Made by a program: the position numbers and the translations under genes. From positions 2,480,001 to 2,544,000 of the forward strand of contig JAWKIO010000005.1 in NCBI GenBank assembly GCA_041394265.1: a DNA stretch of 64,000 bases, in the 5' to 3' direction. Positions 1-8,083 of this stretch are shown here, in pieces. Each line of letters opens with the position of its first letter. Position 1 is the stretch's first letter. Under the pieces are notes generated by a model that did no database searches, was not told the origin of the DNA, and saw only the letters and a list, made by a program, of their open reading frames with translations. The DNA is from Acidimicrobiales bacterium. GTDB lineage: Bacteria > Actinomycetota > Acidimicrobiia > Acidimicrobiales > SZUA-35.

Positions 1-1
1 C

Positions 2-2005
2 GACACCCTGCGGGGGCTGTTGGCTGCCCGGCTCGATCAGCTCGACCCGACCGCTCGCCGAGTGCTCGAAGTGGCCTCGGTGCTCGGGCGATCGGGCCCG
101 GTCGTGAGCATTGGCCTGATGCTCGAGGGGATGGGCTACGAAGGCGATGTCGACGCCGGGATCGCCACGCTCGTCGATGGCGACATCCTCTCGATCGACG
201 GTTCCCGCTTCACCTTCGTCTCCGATCTCACCCGCGAGGTCGCCTACGGCACGATCACGAAGGCAGCTCGGGCGACGGCGCACGAGCGCGCCGCCCGCTA
301 CCTCGAGACCAAGAACAAGCCCGACTATCGGAACTCGATCGCCGTGGCCATTGCTCGCCACTACCAGGCGGCGGCGCAGCTCGTCCTCGAACTGTCCGCC
401 GGTACGCCGGAACAGCGGGCCGACATCGTCGATCGCGCCACCTACTGGCTGAGCGAGGCCGGGTGGCGGGCGATGGATGCCGGGGTGCCGAGCGAGGCCG
501 AGCAGTGGTTCACCGGTGCCATCGAGTTCGCGCCCGAGGCCGAACAGGCCATGATGCTGTACGGCCGGGCCAAGGCGAGGGCCGCCCAGCGCAACGTGAG
601 CGGCACCCGGTCCGACCTCGATCACCTCGATTCACTGGGTGTCGACGACCCCTCGCTTCGGGCAAAGGCGCTCGTCGTTCGAGGCGACATCGACGCAAAG
701 GCCGGCGACTACGACCACTCCACCAAGGCGCTCACCGAGGCGATCAAGCAGCTCCACGGCCTCGGCGACCTCGCGGCGGAATCGGCGGCGCTGCGTCTCC
801 TCGGCCTGACCGACATGCACCGCAAGGATGCCGAGAGCGCTCGGTCGAGCCTCGAACTGGCGCGCCGGGTGGCGGCCGAGGCCGGCGAGCGTCGCGAGGA
901 GGCGTGGGCACTCCAGTCGCTGGCGTTGTTCGCGTATCAGGGTGGTCGGATCGAGGAGGCGGCGCGCTTCGTCGGCGCTGCCATCGACATCTTCACCGAA
1001 CTCGATGATCGTTCGGGGCTCGGTTGGACGATGGGTCTCGGCGCGTGGGTGGCCTTCCACCGAGGCGACTGGAAGACCGCCGAGGCGATGGTCGATGAAG
1101 TGCTGCCGGAGATCCGCCGCCGCGGCGATCCCTGGGCCGAGGCCATCATGATGATTCTTCACGCCTCGATGTGCCTGTGGTCGGGGCACGCTCGCACGGC
1201 GCTCGAAGTGGCGCGCGACGCCCAGGACGCCGCCGAACGCGCCGATGATTTCTCGCTCGCCGTGCAGGCTCGAGCCATCGAGGGGCGTGCCCTCATCACC
1301 CGCGGCCGAGTGGCTGAGGGATTGGCGACACTCGAGCAGTCGGCGGCCCTCGCCGAGCGGGCCGGCGACGCCGAAACTCGCCGGATCTCCACCGTGAGCA
1401 ACTGTTCAGCAGCTGCTCGCCTGGGTGATTCCGAGCGCGCGCTGCGCTGGGCGGCACGGTTCGAAGGTCTGAGCAACAGCTCGGCGATCCTCGGCGAGAG
1501 CGATCTCGCCATCGCCATGGCGTTGGCATTGATGCAAACCGGCATGCTCGCCGATGCCGAGGCCCAGTTGCAGTGGGCGTTCGACGACCACGACGCCGAG
1601 CTACCTGACGACCGGGTGCACACCAATGCCCTCGCCGTCGGTGCTGTCGTGGCCTCGGCGATGGGTCGATACGACGTGGCCGAGGACCGGGCGGCGGCGG
1701 CCTTGGCCGGCGAGCCCACCTATCTCGATCGATTGCTCGCTCACCTGTCGAGAGCGGCGGCCAGCAGCGCCCAGGGGCGGCCCGATGGCATGCGCAGCAG
1801 CATCGCCTCGGCCCGTGAGGTGTTGGCGCACACCGACGACCGCATCTCGCCGCTGCTGGTCTCGCTCGTCGAGGCCATCGCCTCCGGCGTCGACACCGAG
1901 GCGGTCGAGCAAGAGATCATCGCCATGGGTATCGACCCCACCGGTTGGCGCCGGAGCTGGACGTTGGCCTCACGTCCGGGAGCGAGCGAGCCGACCGCGG
2001 TCTGA
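2..2005 (+). CDS. C-terminal part of AAA ATPase/TPR regulatory protein (partial)
   Basis: The reading frame is open to the left edge, so the N-terminus lies outside the window and the TTG at 20 is an internal Leu. The visible start (LRGLLAARLDQLDPTAR, then RVLEVASVLG) is the end of the P-loop ATPase module found in class III adenylate/guanylate-cyclase-like and LuxR-type signalling ATPases. It is followed by a winged-helix-like stretch (LVDGDILSIDG...FTFVSDLTREVAY) and about 500 residues of Ala-rich helical TPR-like repeats. No LuxR helix-turn-helix is seen at the C-terminus, so any output domain (cyclase, kinase) would be N-terminal and outside the window. The family placement is inferred from this pattern only. 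Confidence 0.75.
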   Translation, partial: DTLRGLLAARLDQLDPTARRVLEVASVLGRSGPVVSIGLMLEGMGYEGDVDAGIATLVDGDILSIDGSRFTFVSDLTREVAYGTITKAARATAHERAARYLETKNKPDYRNSIAVAIARHYQAAAQLVLELSAGTPEQRADIVDRATYWLSEAGWRAMDAGVPSEAEQWFTGAIEFAPEAEQAMMLYGRAKARAAQRNVSGTRSDLDHLDSLGVDDPSLRAKALVVRGDIDAKAGDYDHSTKALTEAIKQLHGLGDLAAESAALRLLGLTDMHRKDAESARSSLELARRVAAEAGERREEAWALQSLALFAYQGGRIEEAARFVGAAIDIFTELDDRSGLGWTMGLGAWVAFHRGDWKTAEAMVDEVLPEIRRRGDPWAEAIMMILHASMCLWSGHARTALEVARDAQDAAERADDFSLAVQARAIEGRALITRGRVAEGLATLEQSAALAERAGDAETRRISTVSNCSAAARLGDSERALRWAARFEGLSNSSAILGESDLAIAMALALMQTGMLADAEAQLQWAFDDHDAELPDDRVHTNALAVGAVVASAMGRYDVAEDRAAAALAGEPTYLDRLLAHLSRAAASSAQGRPDGMRSSIASAREVLAHTDDRISPLLVSLVEAIASGVDTEAVEQEIIAMGIDPTGWRRSWTLASRPGASEPTAV

Positions 2006-2094
2006 GCCGAGCGCAACATCGGTCGTGACGCGACGACGCCGCCCGAACGAATCGGACGGCGTCGGTTCAGCGTCGACTTCGATGACCCAGAGCT

Positions 2095-2142
2095 CGCTCA
2101 GCTCGGGTCTCGCTCAGCTCGGGCCTCGCTCAACTCGGTTGC
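2095..2142. repeat. Three tandem 16-bp repeats
   Basis: Three consecutive 16-bp units start at 2095, 2111 and 2127. The first two differ at one base (CGCTCAGCTCGGGTCT against ...GCCT); the third is degenerate. The array lies between two convergent genes and runs into the last codons of the peroxiredoxin gene. It may be simple slippage; no function is evident. Confidence 0.6.
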
Positions 2143-2762
2143 TTGGTGAGGCGGAGGTAGGGCTTCTTCTCGTCCCAGCCGCCGGGGAAGAGGCCGCTGG
2201 CCTCGTCGTTCGACAGCGCCGGCGAGATGATGACGTCGTCGCCGGGCGACCAGTTCACCGGGGTGGCGACCTTGTAGCCATCGGTGAGCTGCAACGAGTC
2301 GATGACTCGCAGGATCTCGTTGAAGTTTCGGCCGGTCGAGGCGGGGTAGGTGAGCGTGAGGCGCACCTTGTTGTTCGGATCGATCACGAAGACCGAGCGA
2401 ACGGTGAGGGTGTCGTTCGCGTTGGGGTGGATCATGTCGTAGAGGTCGGCAACGGCGCGGTTCTCGTCGCCGATGATCGGGAAGTTGACCGCCGTGCCCT
2501 GGGTCTCCTCGATGTCGCCGACCCAGTTGTTGTGGCTGTCGACATCGTCGACGCTGACCGCAATGGCCTTGACGTTGCGCTTGTCGAACTCGTCCTTGAG
2601 CTTGGCGGTGAAGCCGAGTTCGGTGGTGCACACCGGGGTGAAGTCCTTCGGATGCGAGAACAGCACCGCCCAGGAGCCTTCCTTCCAGGCGTGGAACGAG
2701 AGCTCGCCGTCGGTGGTCGGAGCGGTGAAGTCGGGGGCGATGTCGCCGAGACGGATGGCCAT
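2130..2762 (-). CDS. 1-Cys peroxiredoxin (Prx6 type)
   Basis: This 210-aa cytosolic thiol peroxidase would reduce hydrogen peroxide and alkyl hydroperoxides. The active-site pattern P-x3-T-x2-C is present as HPKDFTPVC, with the peroxidatic Cys at residue 45. No second, resolving Cys is seen, so recycling by an external thiol is expected, as in the Prx6 group. The long C-terminal arm (VIDSLQLTDGYKVATPVNW) is also Prx6-like. The ATG at 2762 is preferred to the upstream TTG at 2774 because a GGAG sits 6 nt before it. It is transcribed alone, convergent with the upstream regulator gene. A dyad lies about 65 bp upstream. Confidence 0.92.
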   Translation of the reverse strand: MAIRLGDIAPDFTAPTTDGELSFHAWKEGSWAVLFSHPKDFTPVCTTELGFTAKLKDEFDKRNVKAIAVSVDDVDSHNNWVGDIEETQGTAVNFPIIGDENRAVADLYDMIHPNANDTLTVRSVFVIDPNNKVRLTLTYPASTGRNFNEILRVIDSLQLTDGYKVATPVNWSPGDDVIISPALSNDEASGLFPGGWDEKKPYLRLTKQPS

Positions 2763-2826
2763 GGGAGTCTCCAAACAGATGCGGATGATGGTGTCTCCGG
2801 GAGCCTAAACCCTATTCTCGCAAAAC

Positions 2827-2843
2827 CCGATCGATTTGGTCGG
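2827..2843. promoter_or_regulatory. Imperfect 17-bp dyad upstream of the peroxiredoxin gene
   Basis: CCGATCGATTTGGTCGG has CCGA/TCGG ends and an AT-containing centre, and sits in the AT-richest part of the gap between the peroxiredoxin and lhgO genes. The layout recalls Rrf2-family (IscR-like) operators, but that is only a resemblance. It could equally be chance. Confidence 0.3.
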
Positions 2844-2890
2844 AATTAACTCGGCCATTCGTCCCCCACCCCGACCTGCGGTGGAGCGGG

Positions 2891-4147
2891 TCAGGAGAGG
2901 TGCTGGTGGGCGAGCACGCGGTCGACGATTTGTTCGCCGATCGCCAGTGAGGCCGTTGCGGCCGGCGACGGAGCGTTGAGCACGTTCACGACGCGGTTGG
3001 TCTCGGCCCACACGAAGTCGTCGAGCAGTGCGCCCTGACGATTGACCGCCTGCGCCCGCACGCCGGCAGGACTCGGGACGAGGTCGTCGGCGGTGATCTC
3101 GGGCACCAGCCGCTGGAGTGCCTTGACGAACGCCTGCTTGGAGAGCGACCGGTAGTACTCACCCAAGCCGGTTCGCCAGTAGTTCCGGGCCAGCCGCCAC
3201 CAACCGGGGTTGGCGAGCACCTCGGCCAGATCCTTCGCGTTGATGTCGCCCCAGGTGTAGCCCTCGCGAGCCAGGGCGAGAACTGCGTTTGGTCCGGCGT
3301 GGATCGAGTCATCGATCATGCGGGTCAGGTGGACACCCAGGAACGGGAAGTCGGGATCGGGCACCGGATAGATCAGCGTGTTGACCAGGTACCGACGATG
3401 TTCGGCAAGCTCGTAGTACTCACCCCGGAATGGCATGATCCGCTCGGTGGTGTCCGGTTCGGTCATCCGGGCCAGGCGGTCGCTGTGCAACCCGCCGCAG
3501 GTGATGGCCATCCCGGCTTCGATGTCGCCGCGATCGGTGCTGATCCGGACCGAGTCGACCCGTTCGTCGACGTCGGTGACGGTGGTTCCGGTACGGATCT
3601 CGCCACCGGCCTCGGTGATCAGATCGGCCAGCTTCCGACAGACCGCCTTGTAGTCGGTGATCCCGGCCGCAGGGACGTGCAGCGCCGCGATTCCCGCCGC
3701 GTGCGGTTCGCGCTCACGCAGTTCGGCGACATCGATGCGGCGGGCCTCCACCCCATTGGCCGCCGCCCGCTCCTCGAGCACGGCGAGCCGGGGAAGGTCG
3801 ATGTCCTGCGTCGCCACGATCACCTTTGAGCAGATGTCGTAGTTGATCCCGTGTTCCTCGCAGAAGGCCACCATCTTGGCCCGGCCCTCGGTCGAGGTCT
3901 TCGCCTTCAGGCTGCCGGGCTTGTAGTAGATGCCGGAGTGCAACACGCCGGAGTTGTGACCGGTCTGGTGTCCGGCGACGTTGGCTTCCTTCTCGATGAG
4001 GACGAGTGAGGTGCCGGGCCGGGTCGTCAGCAGCTTGTAGGCCGAGGCCAGGCCGACGATGCCGCCGCCGATCACGGCGACGTCGAACCGATTGGTGGAT
4101 GCACCGGTGCCATTGGACGATGCGGGGCCAGCGGTGGTGTTGCTCAT
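2891..4147 (-). CDS. lhgO: L-2-hydroxyglutarate oxidase
   Basis: This 418-aa FAD enzyme of the DAO family oxidises L-2-hydroxyglutarate to 2-oxoglutarate, probably passing electrons to oxygen or the quinone pool. Residues 25-36 form the FAD-binding Rossmann loop (VIGGGIVGLASA). The following GHQTGHNSGVLHSGIYY and the C-terminal AGVRAQAVN stretch are characteristic of LhgO/YgaF. Length is typical (about 400 aa). The ATG at 4147 has a GGGAG Shine-Dalgarno about 7 nt upstream. The first 20 residues are a low-complexity extension. It is transcribed singly. Confidence 0.92.
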   Translation of the reverse strand: MSNTTAGPASSNGTGASTNRFDVAVIGGGIVGLASAYKLLTTRPGTSLVLIEKEANVAGHQTGHNSGVLHSGIYYKPGSLKAKTSTEGRAKMVAFCEEHGINYDICSKVIVATQDIDLPRLAVLEERAAANGVEARRIDVAELREREPHAAGIAALHVPAAGITDYKAVCRKLADLITEAGGEIRTGTTVTDVDERVDSVRISTDRGDIEAGMAITCGGLHSDRLARMTEPDTTERIMPFRGEYYELAEHRRYLVNTLIYPVPDPDFPFLGVHLTRMIDDSIHAGPNAVLALAREGYTWGDINAKDLAEVLANPGWWRLARNYWRTGLGEYYRSLSKQAFVKALQRLVPEITADDLVPSPAGVRAQAVNRQGALLDDFVWAETNRVVNVLNAPSPAATASLAIGEQIVDRVLAHQHLS

Positions 4148-4272
4148 GACGTGCTCCCTCGAGCGGTCGCACGCTCTCGGGACGTACGTGCGAACACGAC
4201 CAAGGGTACCGACAGCGCGAATGGGCCTTCGAGGGATTGCCGTAGGTGAATGTTCGGGCCGAGCCCGCTCGG

Positions 4273-4623
4273 TCAGCCGGCGACGGTGGTCGAGGAGGTG
4301 GCGACCGTGGTGGGAGGGATCGACAACTCTTGGCCGACGACGATCGAGTTGACGTCGCTGATGGCGTTGAAGTCGGCCAACGCCTGCGTGCTGACACCGA
4401 ACCGGCTGGCGATCACCGACAGCGAATCGCCGGACTGCACTACGTAGTTGACCTGCACGGTGGTGGGCGGCGGCGGGACCGTGGTGGGGGCGGGAGCGGT
4501 GGTCGACGGTGCCGTGACCTCGGTGCCGGCCACCTCGGCGCCGTCGTCGGCTCGGCCACAGCTGGCGAGGGCGAGCGCAAGCGCGATCGTCAGAGCCGTC
4601 CGCTGTGTCCTGCCTCGCCCCAT
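4273..4623 (-). CDS. Secreted LysM-domain lipoprotein
   Basis: This 116-aa protein has a short signal peptide ending in a lipobox (LALASC), a Thr/Pro-rich linker (about residues 30-55), one LysM peptidoglycan-binding domain (YVVQSGDSLSVIASRFGVS... to LSIPP), and another Thr-rich tail. It is probably anchored to the outer face of the membrane and binds peptidoglycan or chitin-like glycan. The ATG at 4623 is preceded by AGGGA at about 8 nt and places the basic MGRGRTQR directly before the hydrophobic stretch. The longer ORF start at 4698 would bury the signal. Confidence 0.85.
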   Translation of the reverse strand: MGRGRTQRTALTIALALALASCGRADDGAEVAGTEVTAPSTTAPAPTTVPPPPTTVQVNYVVQSGDSLSVIASRFGVSTQALADFNAISDVNSIVVGQELSIPPTTVATSSTTVAG

Positions 4624-4753
4624 ACCGATGTCCCTTCGCGTGTCGTCGTGCTCACGGGGAGTATTGCCGATCCTTGCTCTCCGTGCTTGCTGCTTCACAT
4701 GGGAATTGTGTGAACAACGAGGAACACGAGCGCATCGGCGACGACGGCTCTGT

Positions 4754-4850
4754 CACATCACGGCGCTTGCCGCTGTCACAATCAGCGGCGTTTGCCGCTG
4801 TCACAATCAGCGGCGTTTGCCGCTGTCACATCAGCGGCGTTTGCCGCCGC
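4754..4850. repeat. Tandem ~25-bp hairpin repeats at the rsgA 3' end
   Basis: About four tandem copies of a 24-25-bp unit overlap the rsgA stop codon (4831-4833) and extend beyond it. On the minus strand adjoining units form CAGCGGC-AAAC-GCCGCTG, a perfect 7-bp stem with a 4-nt loop. Two copies of the unit are identical and the others differ by one deletion or a few substitutions. It looks like duplication of the gene end with its hairpin, and may act as a transcript-end stabiliser or factor-dependent terminator. There is no U-tract. Confidence 0.75.
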
Positions 4851-5937
4851 GGCGCCCGCTTCGGCGTTTGCCCGCCTTCTGGGGGCGCTCGGCGTTCTTC
4901 TTGCGATCGACGTCGGCCCGGTCGCGGTGTTCGGAGCGTCGGCGGAAGTCCTCGAGCTGCTCCTCCTGTAGTGCCATCTCGGCCATCAGCTCGCGCCAGT
5001 GATCGAGGCGGCGTTCGGCGATCCGGCCGTCGCTGCGGGCTTCGCGCACACCGCACCCGGGCTCTCGCTGATGTTCACAGTCGCTGAAGCGGCAGTTGGC
5101 CCGGGCCTCGGTGATCTCGGCGAACGTCCGATCGATCCCGTCATACGCCTGCCACAGTCCGATCTCGCGGATGCCCGGCGTGTCGACGCCGATCCCGCCG
5201 CCCGGGAGGGGGATCAGGTCCCGAGTCACCGTGGTGTGCCGGCCCCGCTTGTCGGTCGCTCGGACCTGCGCCGTACGTTGCACCGTGCCGCCGGACAGCT
5301 CGTTGATGAGGGTCGACTTGCCGATTCCCGAGAGACCGAGGAGTGCGATGGTGCGGGTGTCGGTGAAATGTGCCCGCACGGCGTCGATGTTGCGACCGGT
5401 GATGGTCGAGATCGCGAGGGTCTGCACGCCGGGCGCGATGTTGCGAATGGACGCCACCGCCTCCTCGTGGTGCGCGACCTCATCGGCCTTGGTCAACAGC
5501 ACCACGGGTGTGGCCCCGCTCTGCCACACGATGACCAGCTGGCGTTCGAGCCGGCGCAGGTTGATGGGCCGATCGAGCCCGTGCATCACGAAGACGTCGT
5601 CGATGTTGGCTGCCAGGACCTGAGGTTCGGGCACCCGGCCCGGTGCCCGCCGGGTCAGCTCGGTGGTTCGAGGGGCAATGGCGTTGATCGTTGGCTCGCC
5701 ATCGGACACGTCAATCGTGACGAAGTCACCGGTGGCCGGTGCGATGCCGAGGTCGGTGCGAATCGAGCTCGACGCCGCCAGCACGGTGTCGTCGCCGGTG
5801 AACACGACCGAGAACCCACGACTGGCACGAGCGATACGTCCCCGAAGGTCGTGCTCGATGCCCTCGGCCCATGTGTCGTGTTCGGCGGTCCAGCCGAGTG
5901 ACGGGAGGGACGGCGACGGTCGTTGCGGCGAGCTCAC
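4831..5937 (-). CDS. rsgA: Ribosome small-subunit-dependent GTPase A
   Basis: This 368-aa circularly permuted GTPase acts in late 30S maturation. The order seen is an N-terminal OB-like domain (about residues 40-110), G4 TKAD, then G1 GLSGIGKS, G3 DTPG, and a zinc knuckle C-x4-C-x-H-x5-C (CRFSDCEHQREPGC). The G4-before-G1 order is diagnostic of the YjeQ/RsgA family. The C-terminus is a strongly basic tail (KAGKRRSGRRGGKRR) that probably contacts rRNA. It starts with GTG 4 bp after the S9 peptidase stop, so it is the last gene of a three-gene minus-strand operon. Confidence 0.93.
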   Translation of the reverse strand: MSSPQRPSPSLPSLGWTAEHDTWAEGIEHDLRGRIARASRGFSVVFTGDDTVLAASSSIRTDLGIAPATGDFVTIDVSDGEPTINAIAPRTTELTRRAPGRVPEPQVLAANIDDVFVMHGLDRPINLRRLERQLVIVWQSGATPVVLLTKADEVAHHEEAVASIRNIAPGVQTLAISTITGRNIDAVRAHFTDTRTIALLGLSGIGKSTLINELSGGTVQRTAQVRATDKRGRHTTVTRDLIPLPGGGIGVDTPGIREIGLWQAYDGIDRTFAEITEARANCRFSDCEHQREPGCGVREARSDGRIAERRLDHWRELMAEMALQEEQLEDFRRRSEHRDRADVDRKKNAERPQKAGKRRSGRRGGKRR

Positions 5938-5941
5938 GGCA

Positions 5942-8083
5942 TCAATCCACCGACTGGTCGGAGCGGAGATGACGATCGAGGAAGTCGAGCTGGAGACGCA
6001 ACAGGTTCTCGGCGACGACCTCCTGCGGCGTCATGTGAGTGACTCCGGACAGCGGCAGGACCTGGTGAGGGCGACCGGCGGCGAGCAGCGCAGTCGACAG
6101 CTGCAGGCTGTGGGCTGCCACCACGTTGTCGTCGGCTAGCCCGTGGATGAGGAGGAGGGGTCGGTCGAGGAGATGGGCGTCGGCCATGAGATCGCAGCGC
6201 CGGTAGTGCTCGGGATGCTCGGCGGGCGTGCCCAGGTAGCGCTCGGTGTAATGGGTGTCGTAGAGACGCCAGTCGGTGACCGGCGCCCCGGCGACGGCGG
6301 CATGGATCCGGTCGGGCCGGCGAAGGGCGGCCAGCGCCGCCAGGTAGCCGCCGAACGACCATCCTCGGATACCGACTCGTTCGAGATCGAGGACTCCGAA
6401 GCGATCCGCTGCGGCGTCGAGCGCATCGATCTGGTCATCGAGGACCGGCGCCGCCAGATCGCCGGCGACGGCTCGCTCGAACACCGGCCCTCGACCTGGG
6501 GTGCCGCGGCCGTCGGTGACGAGCACGGCATATCCCTGGTCGGCGAACCACTGCGACACTGCGTGGGCGTTGTGGGTCTGCGTGACCCGTTGGGCGTGGG
6601 GGCCACCGTAGGGATCGAGCAGCACCGGCAGCTTCGACGAGCCGTCGTGATCGGCGGGGAGGAACAGCGCCGACGGGAGCGTTCGTCGTCCGGCGGCGAA
6701 GAACGACGGACGTGGTGTGACCACCGGTGGGGCACTGAGGTCGGCGATGAGGAGCGGCTCGGGGTGGCTCGGGCTGGCGACGGTGATCTCGACACCCGCG
6801 TGGCGTACCCGCTGCGCAAGCTGGACGACGGTGGATCCGCCCCGCACCACGGAGTACACACCGGGCTCGGTGTCGATCGACGGCAGCGTGTCGAGCGCAC
6901 TGCCGTCGAGTGGCAGTTCGATCACGAACACACTCGACGGGTCATCGACCGAGACGGTGACCACCGCCACGTCGCCGTCTACTCGCAGGATCGATCGCAC
7001 CTGCAGATGATCAGGTGAGACCGCTGTGCCGTCGACGACGAGCCGACGCGCGGTGTCGATGTCTTCGACGGTCAGCAGCCGGTCGCCGGCCCAGGTCGGC
7101 GCGCCGGGCACGAGCTCGACCCAGGTGGGGTCGGTGATGGTGTGCCGCACCGTTACCTCATGCTCCGGACCGACCTCGGCCAGCTCGACTCGGCGCTGGT
7201 CGCGGGTTTGGCGCACGATGAGCGGGGGGTGTCCCTTCGCCCAGAGCACGTTGGCGAGGTACTCGAACGACGTGTCCTCGCCCGTGTCCCAGTCGATCAG
7301 GCCGCTTGGTTCGACGGTGGGCCGGTCGCCGGTGCGCGTCACGGTGAAGCGCGCCAGTTCGACCGTGGCGTTGGTGGCCCCGGCGGCGGGGTAGCGGATC
7401 GATCGCGGGGCGCGATCGGGATGCGCCGGGTCGGCGATCCACCACACGGGGACGTCGTGTTCGGCGGTCCGTTGGGCAAGCAACTCGGTGCCGTCGGGCG
7501 ACCACCACATCCCACGGGTGCGCGACATCTCTTCGCCGGCGATGAATTCGGCGCGTCCCCACGAGACGAGCGGATCGTCGTCGCCAGCCACGAGGACGGC
7601 TTCGCCGGTCCCGCTCGAGTCGACGATGAACAGGCTGGCACCGTCGGGACCGCCGACGAAGGCGATGTGATGCCCTGTGGGATCGATCACCGGGTCGAAC
7701 ACGCCGCCCGGCGTGGGTATCGGGGTGAGCGCGCCGGTGTCGACGTCGACGACGTAGAGGTCGCCTGCGAGCGTGAAGGCGGCGCGCTGCCCGGACTCGT
7801 CGAGTGAGTATGCGACGATGCCGCCCGCGCTCTCACGAGCCCGTTCGCGTCGTGCCAGTTCGGCCGGAGGCAGATCACCGTCGCCATCGAGCTGCTTCGG
7901 GTCGACGAGCATCTCGGTCTCGCCATTGGCCACGCGCAGCGCCCAGAGGCAGAGCACCGGATCGGTCGGCCCCTCGGAACGCAGGAAGAGCACCGTGTCG
8001 CCGGTGGGCGTCACACGGACGTTTCGAGGAGCGCCGAGGGTGAAGCGGCGGCTCGTTGCGTACTGCTGGGGGAAGTCGGTCAT
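5942..8083 (-). CDS. S9 family prolyl oligopeptidase/DPP IV-like peptidase
   Basis: This 713-aa serine peptidase has an N-terminal beta-propeller (about residues 1-450, many WSPDG/D-x-G-like blades) and a C-terminal alpha/beta-hydrolase domain. The nucleophile lies in GWSFGGYLAAL, the acid in GLADDNVVAAH and the His in GVTHMTP. A DPY GGPHAQRV segment is typical of the DPP IV/acylaminoacyl-peptidase group. No signal peptide is seen, so it is probably cytosolic. The ATG at 8083 overlaps the TGA of the acyltransferase gene (ATGA), implying coupled translation. An upstream extension of the frame is non-coding shadow. Confidence 0.9.
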   Translation of the reverse strand: MTDFPQQYATSRRFTLGAPRNVRVTPTGDTVLFLRSEGPTDPVLCLWALRVANGETEMLVDPKQLDGDGDLPPAELARRERARESAGGIVAYSLDESGQRAAFTLAGDLYVVDVDTGALTPIPTPGGVFDPVIDPTGHHIAFVGGPDGASLFIVDSSGTGEAVLVAGDDDPLVSWGRAEFIAGEEMSRTRGMWWSPDGTELLAQRTAEHDVPVWWIADPAHPDRAPRSIRYPAAGATNATVELARFTVTRTGDRPTVEPSGLIDWDTGEDTSFEYLANVLWAKGHPPLIVRQTRDQRRVELAEVGPEHEVTVRHTITDPTWVELVPGAPTWAGDRLLTVEDIDTARRLVVDGTAVSPDHLQVRSILRVDGDVAVVTVSVDDPSSVFVIELPLDGSALDTLPSIDTEPGVYSVVRGGSTVVQLAQRVRHAGVEITVASPSHPEPLLIADLSAPPVVTPRPSFFAAGRRTLPSALFLPADHDGSSKLPVLLDPYGGPHAQRVTQTHNAHAVSQWFADQGYAVLVTDGRGTPGRGPVFERAVAGDLAAPVLDDQIDALDAAADRFGVLDLERVGIRGWSFGGYLAALAALRRPDRIHAAVAGAPVTDWRLYDTHYTERYLGTPAEHPEHYRRCDLMADAHLLDRPLLLIHGLADDNVVAAHSLQLSTALLAAGRPHQVLPLSGVTHMTPQEVVAENLLRLQLDFLDRHLRSDQSVD

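Noticed and set aside
1554..2849. 431-aa plus-strand frame across the gap and the peroxiredoxin gene
   Set aside because: It is antisense to the peroxiredoxin and out of frame with the TPR protein; Arg/Pro-rich shadow.
4751..4836. Several TGTCACA motifs resembling the -35 of ECF41 promoters
   Set aside because: They are part of the tandem repeat at the rsgA end, lack a properly spaced second element, and face no gene start.
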